From Desulfovibrionaceae bacterium (GTDB lineage Bacteria > Pseudomonadota > Gammaproteobacteria > Burkholderiales > Burkholderiaceae_C), in the NCBI GenBank assembly GCA_009778355.1, contig WRJY01000149.1, positions 1-5,307 on the forward strand: DNA of 5,307 nucleotides, read 5' to 3'. Every line of letters begins with the position of its first letter. The first letter of the stretch is position 1. The notes below the pieces were generated by a model. The model worked only from the letters and a program-made list of their open reading frames with translations. It was not told the DNA's origin and made no database searches. Positions 1 to 4,754 of this stretch are shown here, one piece after another. The position numbers and the translations under genes were made by a program.

Positions 1-2
1 GC

Positions 3-134
3 GGCGCGGCGGCGGCCCCCGAAAACGGCGGCGAGGGCGAAGAAGGCGACGACGAGGCCGCCGCCGGCCCGCTGGCCATTGCCGTGGACGTGGCCGATAA
101 CGAAGACGCCGGCACGGATAATCCGGCCTCGTGA
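3..134 (+). CDS. C-terminal end of an upstream protein, possibly an RNase II/RNB-family exoribonuclease (partial)
   Basis: An open frame enters from the left edge and stops at TGA 132-134. It gives about 43 residues: an Ala/Gly/Glu/Asp-rich acidic stretch, then a short hydrophobic patch (GPLAIAVDVAD) and the ending DNPAS. No catalytic domain is visible, so the sequence alone does not identify the protein. From memory of Burkholderiales synteny, an RNB-domain exoribonuclease (rnb) commonly lies directly upstream of this tonB-like gene and often ends in a low-complexity acidic tail; that is the basis of the suggestion. The stop overlaps the GTG start of the next gene (GTGA), which indicates translational coupling in one operon. 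The existence of the reading frame is well supported; its identity is a guess. Confidence 0.5.
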   Translation, partial: GAAAAPENGGEGEEGDDEAAAGPLAIAVDVADNEDAGTDNPAS

Positions 135-1039
135 GCCTGCGCTATCTGAAATCATTGTCCACGCTGCAATGGGCGCTGACGCTGTCGGCGTTGCTGCACG
201 CCGCGCTGCTGACCGTGCGCTTCGTCGATGATCCGGATTTCAGGCGCGCGTTCCAGCAGACCACGCTCGACGTGATTCTGGTCAACGCCAAGTCCGACGA
301 AAAACCCGAAAGAGACAAGGCGCAGGCCATCGCCCAGGCCAGCCTGGCCGGCGGCGGCGAGGCGGCCCAAAAGGGCCTCATCGTCAGCACGCCGCTGCCG
401 CCGGCGGTGTTCGAGTCGCCGGGCGATTCGGCCATCGACGAGAACCAGCGCCGCATCGACGCCATGCTGGAGCAGCAGGAACAGCTCATGGCGCAGGTGC
501 GCCAGCAGATCGAATCCATACCCCTGGCCAGCCCCGCCGCGCTGGCCGCCGACCCCCAGGCGCGCGCGCAGCAGGAGCGCCGCCAGCAATTGGTCAAGAT
601 GCTGGCGGCCATAGAGCGGCGCGTGCAGGAAGAAAACTCGCGCCCGCGCAAACGCTACCTCAGCCCCGCCACGCTGGGCGCCACCTACGCGCAGTATTAC
701 GACGACATGCGGCGCAAGATCGAGGCGCGCGGCACCGCCAACTTTCCGCAGACGGCGGGCCGCAAACTGTACGGCGAGTTGTTGATGGCGCTGCTGGTCA
801 ACTACGACGGCCGCGTCCTCGACGCCCACGTGGTGCAAGGCTCGGGCAACCGCACGCTGGACCGGCTGGCCGAAACCATTGCCACCTCGGCCGCGCCGTT
901 CGGCCATTTCACCCCTGCCATGCGCAAGGACACCGACCAGTTCGACGTCACCGCCCGTTTCAAATTCACGCGCGATCTGACGCTGGAAACCACGCTGCAG
1001 GTCGATCAGCTTACCGACGCGGTGCAAGAGCCGAAATGA
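131..1039 (+). CDS. TonB-family energy transducer (TonB C-terminal domain protein)
   Basis: The product is a 302-residue inner-membrane-anchored periplasmic protein. Residues about 12-31 form the single N-terminal membrane segment. It carries S19-x-x-x-H23, matching the Ser-His pair by which TonB engages the ExbB/ExbD proton channel. Residues about 104-130 and 143-170 are Gln/Glu/Arg-rich and probably helical or coiled coil, replacing the Pro-Lys linker of classical TonB. Residues about 188-281 resemble the TonB C-terminal domain (YDDMRRKIEARGTANFP, then LYGELLMALLVNYDGRVLDA, then a GSGN turn and a helix), which contacts outer-membrane receptors. The GTG start is chosen because it overlaps the upstream stop (GTGA) and puts the membrane segment at the N-terminus; there is no clear Shine-Dalgarno, consistent with coupling. 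No exbB, exbD or receptor gene is in view, so its partner is unknown. It may serve envelope or efflux functions rather than siderophore uptake. Confidence 0.85.
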   Translation: MSLRYLKSLSTLQWALTLSALLHAALLTVRFVDDPDFRRAFQQTTLDVILVNAKSDEKPERDKAQAIAQASLAGGGEAAQKGLIVSTPLPPAVFESPGDSAIDENQRRIDAMLEQQEQLMAQVRQQIESIPLASPAALAADPQARAQQERRQQLVKMLAAIERRVQEENSRPRKRYLSPATLGATYAQYYDDMRRKIEARGTANFPQTAGRKLYGELLMALLVNYDGRVLDAHVVQGSGNRTLDRLAETIATSAAPFGHFTPAMRKDTDQFDVTARFKFTRDLTLETTLQVDQLTDAVQEPK

Positions 1040-1098
1040 AACCCGCCCAGCCTTGCTGCCGCTCCTTTCCCCGAACGAAGAAGGTGTCCGGCACATGA
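1036..1098 (+). other. 20-codon ORF coupled at both ends between tonB and mtgA
   Basis: The short frame starts at ATG 1036, overlapping the tonB stop (ATGA), and stops at TGA 1096-1098, overlapping the mtgA start (again ATGA). It would encode 20 residues beginning MKPAQPCC and ending KVSGT, with no recognisable domain. The double ATGA arrangement could couple translation of tonB to mtgA across the gap. In many Burkholderiales I recall aroE (shikimate dehydrogenase) in this slot, so the ORF may be all that remains after loss of that gene. The peptide does not resemble either end of AroE. I do not claim it is a functional protein. Confidence 0.3.
1077..1084 (+). promoter_or_regulatory. Probable Shine-Dalgarno sequence for mtgA
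   Basis: GAAGAAGG lies 10 bases upstream of ATG 1095. It supports that ATG over the in-frame TTG at 1053, which would only add 14 residues ahead of the membrane anchor. Confidence 0.45.
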
Positions 1099-1823
1099 TT
1101 GCCGCGCTGCGCCGGTGGCTGATTTTCACGGTGTTGGCGCTGCTGGCGCTGCAAGCGTTCTTCGTCGGACGCATCGCGCTGATGGCGGTGGTGGACCCGC
1201 AATCCACCGCCTTTCAGCGCTCCGAGTTCTGGCGGCTGGCCGCTGACGGGCGACTGCGCTGGCGGCAAGACTGGCGCGGCTACGACCGCATATCCGACCA
1301 CCTCAAGCGCGCCGTCATCGCCTCCGAGGACGACGACTTCGTCAACCACGAGGGCGTGGATTGGGCGGCGATCGAGAAAGCCTGGGAACGCAACGCCAAG
1401 GCCGAGGCCGCCGCCGTCCAACGCCAGGCCCAGAACCAGTTGGCGCGGCCCGTCAAGATACGGGGCGGCTCCACCATCACCCAGCAACTGGCCAAGAACC
1501 TGCTGCTGTCGGGCGAGCGCACGCTGTTGCGCAAGGGCCAGGAACTGGCGCTGACCTACGCACTGGAAACCCTGCTGGACAAGCGCCGCATCCTGGAGAT
1601 TTACCTCAACAGCGTGGAGTGGGGCGAAGGCGTGTTCGGCGCCGAGGCTGCCGCGCAGCATTACTTCAAGAAAAGCGCCGCGCAGCTCAACGCCTGGGAA
1701 TCGGCGCGACTGGCGGTCATGCTGCCGCGTCCGCGCTACTTCGAAAAACTGCCGCGCTCGCCCTACCTCGACCACCGCGCGGGCGTGATCGTGCAGCGCA
1801 TGCGCAGCGCGGAATTGCCATGA
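1095..1823 (+). CDS. mtgA: Monofunctional biosynthetic peptidoglycan glycosyltransferase (GT51)
   Basis: The product polymerises lipid II into glycan strands on the outer face of the cytoplasmic membrane and lacks the penicillin-binding domain of class A PBPs. The 242 residues match the usual MtgA size. Residues about 8-32 are the hydrophobic N-terminal anchor. The GT51 motifs appear in order: KRAVIASEDDDFVNHEGVD (71-89) with catalytic Glu78; RGGSTITQQLAKN (123-135); RKGQELALTYALE (146-158) with the second conserved Glu150; and KRRILEIYLNSVEWGEGVFG (163-182). A charged, Gln/Ala-rich stretch (about 95-120) separates the first two motifs. ATG 1095 is preferred for its Shine-Dalgarno and the ATGA overlap with the preceding mini-ORF. 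The gene ends the operon; the heptamer array begins 3 bases after its stop, with no ordinary terminator seen. Confidence 0.96.
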   Translation: MIAALRRWLIFTVLALLALQAFFVGRIALMAVVDPQSTAFQRSEFWRLAADGRLRWRQDWRGYDRISDHLKRAVIASEDDDFVNHEGVDWAAIEKAWERNAKAEAAAVQRQAQNQLARPVKIRGGSTITQQLAKNLLLSGERTLLRKGQELALTYALETLLDKRRILEIYLNSVEWGEGVFGAEAAAQHYFKKSAAQLNAWESARLAVMLPRPRYFEKLPRSPYLDHRAGVIVQRMRSAELP

Positions 1824-1825
1824 GG

Positions 1826-1921
1826 GCGTCGAGGGTTGGGCGTTGGGCGTTGGGCGTTGGGCGTTGAGCGTTGAGCGTTGAGCGTTGAGCGTTGAGCGTT
1901 GGGCGTTGGGCGTTGGGCGTT
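1826..1921 (+). repeat. Heptamer tandem array 1 (GCGTTGR)
   Basis: Thirteen head-to-tail 7-mers plus a 5-base partial copy. In order: GCGTCGA and GGGTTGG (degenerate), 3 x GCGTTGG, 5 x GCGTTGA, 3 x GCGTTGG, then GCGTT. The G and A variants are grouped rather than mixed, which suggests expansion by slippage or unequal exchange of blocks. There are no unique spacers, so it is not CRISPR. It begins 3 bases after the mtgA stop codon and lies opposite in orientation to the array at 2166-2284. Confidence 0.95.
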
Positions 1922-1940
1922 CAGGCTTGATGTGATTGAT

Positions 1941-2030
1941 TTTTAATAGCTGGCCGCGCTTGATGCGCAAGGATTTCAGATATGAAACACTCTAAAATCG
2001 TTGCACAGCAGGCGCGGCCAGCTATGAAAA
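1941..2030. repeat. Long-arm palindromic intergenic repeat (REP-like)
   Basis: The arm TTTTAATAGCTGGCCGCGC (1941-1959) is the reverse complement of 2012-2030 with one mismatch. The 52-base interior contains a second hairpin, TTTCA-GATA-TGAAA (1974-1987). I recall a TAGCTG-type dispersed palindrome as common between genes in Comamonadaceae, and this resembles it, but I could not search. The element could act as an mRNA-stabilising or 3'-processing hairpin after mtgA. It has no run of T on the plus strand after the stem, so it is not a classic terminator. Confidence 0.8.
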
Positions 2031-2046
2031 TTCAGTTGAGCGATAG

Positions 2047-2118
2047 CCGTTCGGGTTGAGCTTCTTGGTCGTTGCCGGGTACGGCACTTCGGGCCTTCGA
2101 CAAGCTCAGTGCGAACGG
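2047..2118. repeat. REP-like imperfect inverted pair
   Basis: The left arm CCGTTCGGGTTGAGCTT (2047-2063) is related to the reverse complement of the right arm at 2094-2118 (CCTTCGACAAGCTCAG followed by TGCGAACGG). They share CCGTTCG and TGAGCTT with differences between. A small hairpin GCCG-GGTA-CGGC (2074-2085) sits in the middle. The right-arm sequence is of the widespread proteobacterial REP type that RAYT/TnpA-REP proteins mobilise; this is from family knowledge and not tested here. No RAYT gene is in the window. Confidence 0.7.
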
Positions 2119-2165
2119 ACGGGGCTTGTCTGAACAGCATGGGCGTTGGCGTGAATGCCGGACGC

Positions 2166-2284
2166 TCAACGCTGAACCCTCAACGCTCAACGCTCAACGC
2201 TCAACGCTCAACGCTCAACGCTCAACGCTCAACGCTCAACGCTCAACGCAAAACGCAAAACGCAAAACGCAAAACGCAAAACGC
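2166..2284 (-). repeat. Heptamer tandem array 2 (TCAACGC, switching to AAAACGC)
   Basis: Seventeen consecutive 7-mers in perfect register: TCAACGC, TGAACCC, 10 x TCAACGC, then 5 x AAAACGC. TCAACGC is the reverse complement of the GCGTTGA unit of array 1, so the arrays point in opposite directions. The switch from TCAACGC to AAAACGC changes two bases per unit in all five last copies, so it is a homogenised variant block. The array ends 8 bases before the ruvC ATG. Confidence 0.96.
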
Positions 2285-2292
2285 CCCAAAAA

Positions 2293-2841
2293 ATGCGAAT
2301 CCTCGGCATCGACCCCGGACTGCGCACCACCGGCTTTGGCGTGCTCGACGTGGCGGCCGGCCAGCGGCTGCGCTACGTGGCCAGCGGCGTGGTTCAGACC
2401 GTCGATGCGCCGCAGGGCGATTTGCCGGCGCGGCTCAAGCTGCTGTTCGACGGCATCGGCGAACTCTGCGCGCGCTACCAGCCCGCCGTGGCGGCGGTGG
2501 AGATCGTGTTCGTCAACGTCAACCCGCAGGCCACGCTGCTGCTGGGCCAGGCGCGCGGCGCCTGCGTCACCGCCCTGGTGGCGCGCGGCCTGCCGGTGGC
2601 CGAGTACACCGCGCTGCAAATGAAGCAGGCCGTGGCCGGACACGGCAAGGCCGCCAAGGCGCAGGTGCAGGCCATGGTGCAGCGGCTGCTGGCGCTGCCC
2701 GCTGCGCCGCGCGCCGACGCCGCCGACGCGCTGGGGCTGGCCATCACCCACGCGCACGCTGGCCAGGCGCTGGCGCGCTTGCAGGCCGCCGGCGCGGCGC
2801 GCACCACGGCCAGCATGTTCCGGCGCGGGCGGCAGGGATAA
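2293..2841 (+). CDS. ruvC: Crossover junction endodeoxyribonuclease RuvC
   Basis: RuvC is the Holliday junction resolvase. As a dimer on RuvAB-bound junctions it makes paired nicks to finish homologous recombination and fork repair in the cytoplasm. The 182 residues are the normal length. The fold starts with MRILGIDPGLRTTGFG, and the Mg2+-binding acids are Asp7, Glu70 (in AVEIVFVN), Asp142 and Asp145 (in ADAADALGLAITHAH), so all four catalytic positions are present. The conserved NPQATLLLGQARGA segment is at 78-91. The ATG fits the family N-terminus exactly, but only CCCAAAAA separates it from the heptamer array and there is no Shine-Dalgarno, which is odd for a housekeeping gene. ruvA and ruvB are not in view. 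moaA follows 10 bases downstream and is probably co-transcribed. Confidence 0.97.
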   Translation: MRILGIDPGLRTTGFGVLDVAAGQRLRYVASGVVQTVDAPQGDLPARLKLLFDGIGELCARYQPAVAAVEIVFVNVNPQATLLLGQARGACVTALVARGLPVAEYTALQMKQAVAGHGKAAKAQVQAMVQRLLALPAAPRADAADALGLAITHAHAGQALARLQAAGAARTTASMFRRGRQG

Positions 2842-2851
2842 TTCCTGCGTC

Positions 2852-3985
2852 ATGGCCGAACGCGTCATCCCGTTAGTCGATCACCGCACCGCCGCGCTGC
2901 CCCTGCCGCGCGCACAAACGCCCGTTGCCGCCGGCACGCTGCTGGACGCGCGCGCGCGCCCGCTGCGCGATTTGCGCATCAGCATCACCGACCGCTGCAA
3001 CTTCCGCTGCGGCTACTGCATGCCCAAGGACGTGTTCGACGGCAACTACGCCTACCTGCCGCACGCCGCCCTGCTGAGCTTTGAGGAAATCACCCGTCTG
3101 GCCCGCCTGTTCGTCGCCCGCGGCGTGAGCAAGCTGCGCCTGACCGGCGGCGAACCGCTGCTGCGCAAGGGCATCGAAACGCTGGTGGCCCAGCTTGCCG
3201 CGCTGCGCACGCCCGATGGCCGCAAGCCCGACATCACGCTCACCACCAACGGCTCGCTGCTAATGCGCAAGGCGCGCGCGCTGAAAGCTGCCGGGCTCGA
3301 TCGCGTCACCGTCAGCCTGGACGGGCTCGACGACGCCGTCTTTCGCCGCATGAACGACGTCGATTTCCCTGTCGCCGACGTGCTGGCCGGCATCGAAGCC
3401 GCGCAGGCCGCGGGGCTGGCGCCGGTCAAGGTCAACATGGTGGTCAAGCGCGGCACCAACGACGACCAGATCCTGCCCATGGCGCGGCGCTTCCGCGGCA
3501 GCGGCGTGACGCTGCGCTTCATCGAATACATGGATGTCGGCGCCACCAACGGCTGGCGCATGGACGAGGTGCTGCCCTCCGCCGACGCGCTGCGCCGCCT
3601 GCAAGCCGAACACGCGCTGACGCCCCTGTCGGCCAGCGCCCCCGGCGAAACCGCCGAGCGCTGGGGCTACATCGGCGCTGGCGGCGGGCACGACCCGGCG
3701 CTGGGCGAAGTGGGCTTCATCAGCAGCGTCACCCAGGCCTTCTGCGGCGACTGCAACCGCGCCCGCCTGTCGATGGACGGCAAACTGTTTCTGTGCCTGT
3801 TCGCCAGCCAGGGCTACGACCTGCGCGCGCTGCTGCGCGGCGGCGCTGACGATGCGCAAATCGACGCCGCCGTGTCCGCCATCTGGCAGGCCCGCGCCAA
3901 CCGCTACAGCGAACTGCGCGCCAGCCTGCCGCCCGACGCGGCAGGGGGAAGCAGGCGGGTGGAGATGAGTTATATCGGGGGGTAG
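2852..3985 (+). CDS. moaA: GTP 3',8-cyclase MoaA (molybdenum cofactor biosynthesis)
   Basis: MoaA is a radical-SAM enzyme. With MoaC it turns GTP into cyclic pyranopterin monophosphate, the first step of molybdenum cofactor synthesis. The 377 residues include an N-terminal extension of about 40, then TDRCNFRCGYCMP with Cys49, Cys53 and Cys56 for the SAM-binding 4Fe-4S cluster. LTGGEPLLRKG (97-107) is the SAM-contacting GGEP motif. TTNG (131-134) and SLDGLD (155-160) follow. FCGDCNRARLSMDGKLFLC carries Cys298, Cys301 and Cys315 for the second cluster, which holds GTP. The protein ends in YIGG; the C-terminal Gly-Gly is required in this family. The ATG is 10 bases after the ruvC stop with only a weak upstream AGGGA (2834-2838). 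The gene is intact, although an IS630 remnant begins 2-3 bases after its TAG stop. Confidence 0.97.
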   Translation: MAERVIPLVDHRTAALPLPRAQTPVAAGTLLDARARPLRDLRISITDRCNFRCGYCMPKDVFDGNYAYLPHAALLSFEEITRLARLFVARGVSKLRLTGGEPLLRKGIETLVAQLAALRTPDGRKPDITLTTNGSLLMRKARALKAAGLDRVTVSLDGLDDAVFRRMNDVDFPVADVLAGIEAAQAAGLAPVKVNMVVKRGTNDDQILPMARRFRGSGVTLRFIEYMDVGATNGWRMDEVLPSADALRRLQAEHALTPLSASAPGETAERWGYIGAGGGHDPALGEVGFISSVTQAFCGDCNRARLSMDGKLFLCLFASQGYDLRALLRGGADDAQIDAAVSAIWQARANRYSELRASLPPDAAGGSRRVEMSYIGG

Positions 3986-3987
3986 GA

Positions 3988-4027
3988 TCAATTGCTCCAG
4001 GGTCATGTCACGCATAAAATGACGTTT
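3988..4027 (+). repeat. Left terminal inverted repeat of the IS630 remnant
   Basis: Matches the reverse complement of 4426-4466, with GTCATGTCAC and AAATGACGT as the perfectly conserved blocks. It starts 2 bases after the moaA stop codon. Confidence 0.75.
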
Positions 4028-4034
4028 ATGGAGT

Positions 4035-4062
4035 TTGATAAAAGTAGCAATCGGGTCACAAT
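4035..4062 (+). promoter_or_regulatory. Possible promoter of the IS630 transposase
   Basis: TTGATA (4035-4040) and CACAAT (4057-4062) are separated by 16 bases. They match the -35 and -10 consensus at 5/6 and 4/6. The predicted transcript start would fall near the ATG at 4068, which leaves little or no leader, so this is tentative. Confidence 0.25.
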
Positions 4063-4067
4063 AGAGG

Positions 4068-4444
4068 ATGGACAAGTACATTGTTACCCTCACCCCCGAA
4101 GAGCGACAACGACTGCAAGCGTTGGTTGGCAAAGGCCGTCACGCAGCGCAACAAGTTGTCAGCGCGCTGATCCTGCTCAATTGCGATAGTGCTGTGCATC
4201 GAGATCGGCGACGCCTGAGCAGCCAAGAGTTGGCCGAGGTTTTGCACATCGGCGCTCGCAAGATCGATCGCGTCAAGCGCGCTTTTGTCGAGGAAGGCTT
4301 GGAGGTGGCGCTCAGACGTTGCGCCGCGATGTTGCTGCTTGGCAGGCTCAGCGTGATCAGGTCAACGCTGGTATCGACTGGCAGTTCTCTGTGGACAAGA
4401 TCTGCATCAAGCTCAAACGGCTTTATACGTCATTTCATATGTGA
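4068..4444 (+). pseudogene. IS630-family transposase, internal deletion with frame change
   Basis: The first 84 codons (4068-4319) are an N-terminal IS630 transposase domain: MDKYIVTLTPEERQRLQALV, then a helix-turn-helix at about 51-73 (SSQELAEVLHIGARKIDRVK). After VALRR the frame loses family resemblance. A C-terminal piece resumes in the +2 frame from about 4322 to TGA 4442-4444: RRDVAAWQAQRDQVNAGIDW, then QFSVDKICIKLKRLY. It resembles the usual IS630 ending with a conserved Trp-Gln-x-x-Arg and a KLKRLY motif. The central DDE catalytic region is absent, so no active transposase can be made. If translated, the frame would read on as unrelated residues to a TGA at 4464-4466. The intact DNA-binding half could still bind the element's own ends; that is inference. 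Confidence 0.85.
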
Positions 4445-4466
4445 CATGACACTAGGAACGAATTGA
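4426..4466 (-). repeat. Right terminal inverted repeat of the IS630 remnant
   Basis: Reverse complement of the left repeat at 3988-4027. The transposase fragment's stop codon (4442-4444) lies inside it. Confidence 0.75.
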
Positions 4467-4480
4467 GATGAAAAGGGACG

Positions 4481-4514
4481 AAAAAAACCCGCAACGCTAG
4501 GAAGCGTGCGGGTT
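4481..4514 (-). terminator. Rho-independent terminator for tRNA-Pro
   Basis: AACCCGCA (4486-4493) pairs perfectly with TGCGGGTT (4507-4514), and the stem continues CGCT/AGCG with one bulged A around an AGGA loop. Read on the minus strand the stem is followed by a run of seven T (complement of A 4481-4487), the standard intrinsic terminator layout. It lies 34 bases past the end of the tRNA in the direction of tRNA transcription. Confidence 0.9.
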
Positions 4515-4548
4515 CTGAGAGGGCTTAAAACGTTGTGAGACTGTTCTG

Positions 4549-4625
4549 TGGTCGGCGTGGCGGGATTCGAACTCGCGACCCCTTGCACCCCATGCAAGTG
4601 CGCTACCAAGCTGCGCTACACGCCG
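4549..4625 (-). tRNA. tRNA-Pro (anticodon GGG), CCA encoded
   Basis: The 77-nt minus-strand sequence folds as a cloverleaf. The 7-bp acceptor stem is CGGCGTG/CACGCCG, the D arm GCGC/GCGC, the anticodon stem CTTGC/GCAAG with loop ATGGGGT, the variable loop GGGTC, and the T loop TTCGAAT. Discriminator A is followed by an encoded CCA (4551-4549). Loop positions 34-36 read GGG, so it decodes CCC, and G37 makes a run of four G. The T stem GCGAG/CCCGC has one A-C mismatch; the other stems are fully paired. The group II intron-like module ends right at its 5' end, so its original promoter is not next to it. Confidence 0.96.
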
Positions 4626-4626
4626 A

Positions 4627-4667
4627 GAAGGGTAGGGACAGTCCATTGCTGATCCATCCCCCCTTAA
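4627..4667 (-). ncRNA. Group II intron domain VI-like helix (remnant)
   Basis: Directly 3' of domain V on the minus strand, AAGGG pairs with CCCUU and GGGA with UCCC. A 2-nt UA bulge on the 3' side supplies a candidate branch-point A (complement of 4633). This is the arrangement of group II domain VI, where the bulged A lies 7-8 nt before the 3' splice site. Counting 7 nt puts the splice site at 4626, immediately before tRNA nucleotide 1. The last bases read CU, not the usual AY intron ending, so activity is doubtful. Confidence 0.65.
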
Positions 4668-4701
4668 GAACCGGACTTGCGACTTTCACCGCATCCGGCT
4701 C
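4668..4701 (-). ncRNA. Group II intron domain V
   Basis: Exactly 34 nt on the minus strand, starting GAGCCGGA and ending TCCGGTTC. It folds into a 9-bp lower helix (including a G-U in the triad and a terminal U-G), a 2-nt AA bulge, a 5-bp upper helix and a GAAA tetraloop. The AGC catalytic triad occupies positions 2-4. Length, triad, bulge position and tetraloop all match domain V, the metal-binding catalytic core of group II introns. Domains I-III and a reverse transcriptase are not found in this window, so this is a 3' fragment that cannot self-splice alone. Confidence 0.88.
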
Positions 4702-4714
4702 AAGCACAACAACT

Positions 4715-4754
4715 CCGATCAGCCTATGATGATACATCATTTCGACCTGATCGG
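4715..4754 (-). other. Nested stem-loop over the transposase stop codon
   Basis: CCGATCAG (4715-4722) pairs perfectly with CTGATCGG (4747-4754), and inside it ATGATG (4726-4731) pairs with CATCAT (4735-4740) around ATA. The structure spans the transposase stop codon and sits 13 bases before domain V. It could be a basal domain IV helix of the intron, a transposon end structure, or a transcript-end hairpin. Confidence 0.6.

Larger units (their letters stand above)
3988..4466 (+). mobile_element. Internally deleted IS630-family element (about 0.48 kb) with both ends retained
   Basis: A truncated transposase reading frame lies between matching terminal inverted repeats. The core of the repeat is GTCATGTCAC at 4002-4011 and its complement at 4441-4450. 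It extends inward through AAATGACGT (4017-4025 against 4428-4436) and outward, with two one-base gaps, to TCAATT (3988-3993) against AATTGA (4461-4466). Full IS630-family elements are roughly 1.1 kb, so more than half of the middle is missing, including the catalytic DDE core. IS630 elements normally duplicate a TA target. TA occurs at 3983-3984 but no clean matching TA abuts the right end, so the exact outer boundaries are uncertain by several bases. The base composition is clearly more AT-rich than the neighbouring genes. Confidence 0.8.

Noticed and set aside
1011..1970. 319-codon minus-strand open frame across mtgA and array 1
   Set aside because: It is antisense to a clear GT51 gene in high-GC DNA and its end is translated heptamer repeat.
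1826..2284. Possible CRISPR array
   Set aside because: The repeats are 7 bases, directly head-to-tail with no unique spacers, and no cas genes are present.
2072..2876. Open frames with repeated Leu-Asn-Ala-Gln-Arg-Ser-Thr peptides running into ruvC in other frames
   Set aside because: They are translations of the heptamer array followed by out-of-frame ruvC. A repeat with no internal stops gives open frames by default, and the ruvC frame has all its catalytic residues.
4320..4466. Continuation of the IS630 ORF as a real 132-residue protein
   Set aside because: After codon 84 the frame has no family resemblance, while the conserved C-terminal piece is in another frame. The tail is a product of the deletion.
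4481..4514. Plus-strand terminator for moaA or the IS630 transposase
   Set aside because: The stem is followed by CTGAGAGG on the plus strand, with no T run; the T run is on the minus strand, fitting tRNA-Pro.
4627..4701. A complete, self-splicing group II intron
   Set aside because: Only domains V and VI can be recognised; no 5' GUGYG, no domain I-III fold and no reverse transcriptase is in the window.
4535..4729. 64-residue plus-strand ORF over the tRNA and intron module
   Set aside because: It reads antisense through tRNA-Pro and domain V. The GGIRTRDPLHPMQ-type peptide is a familiar artefact of antisense tRNA translation.
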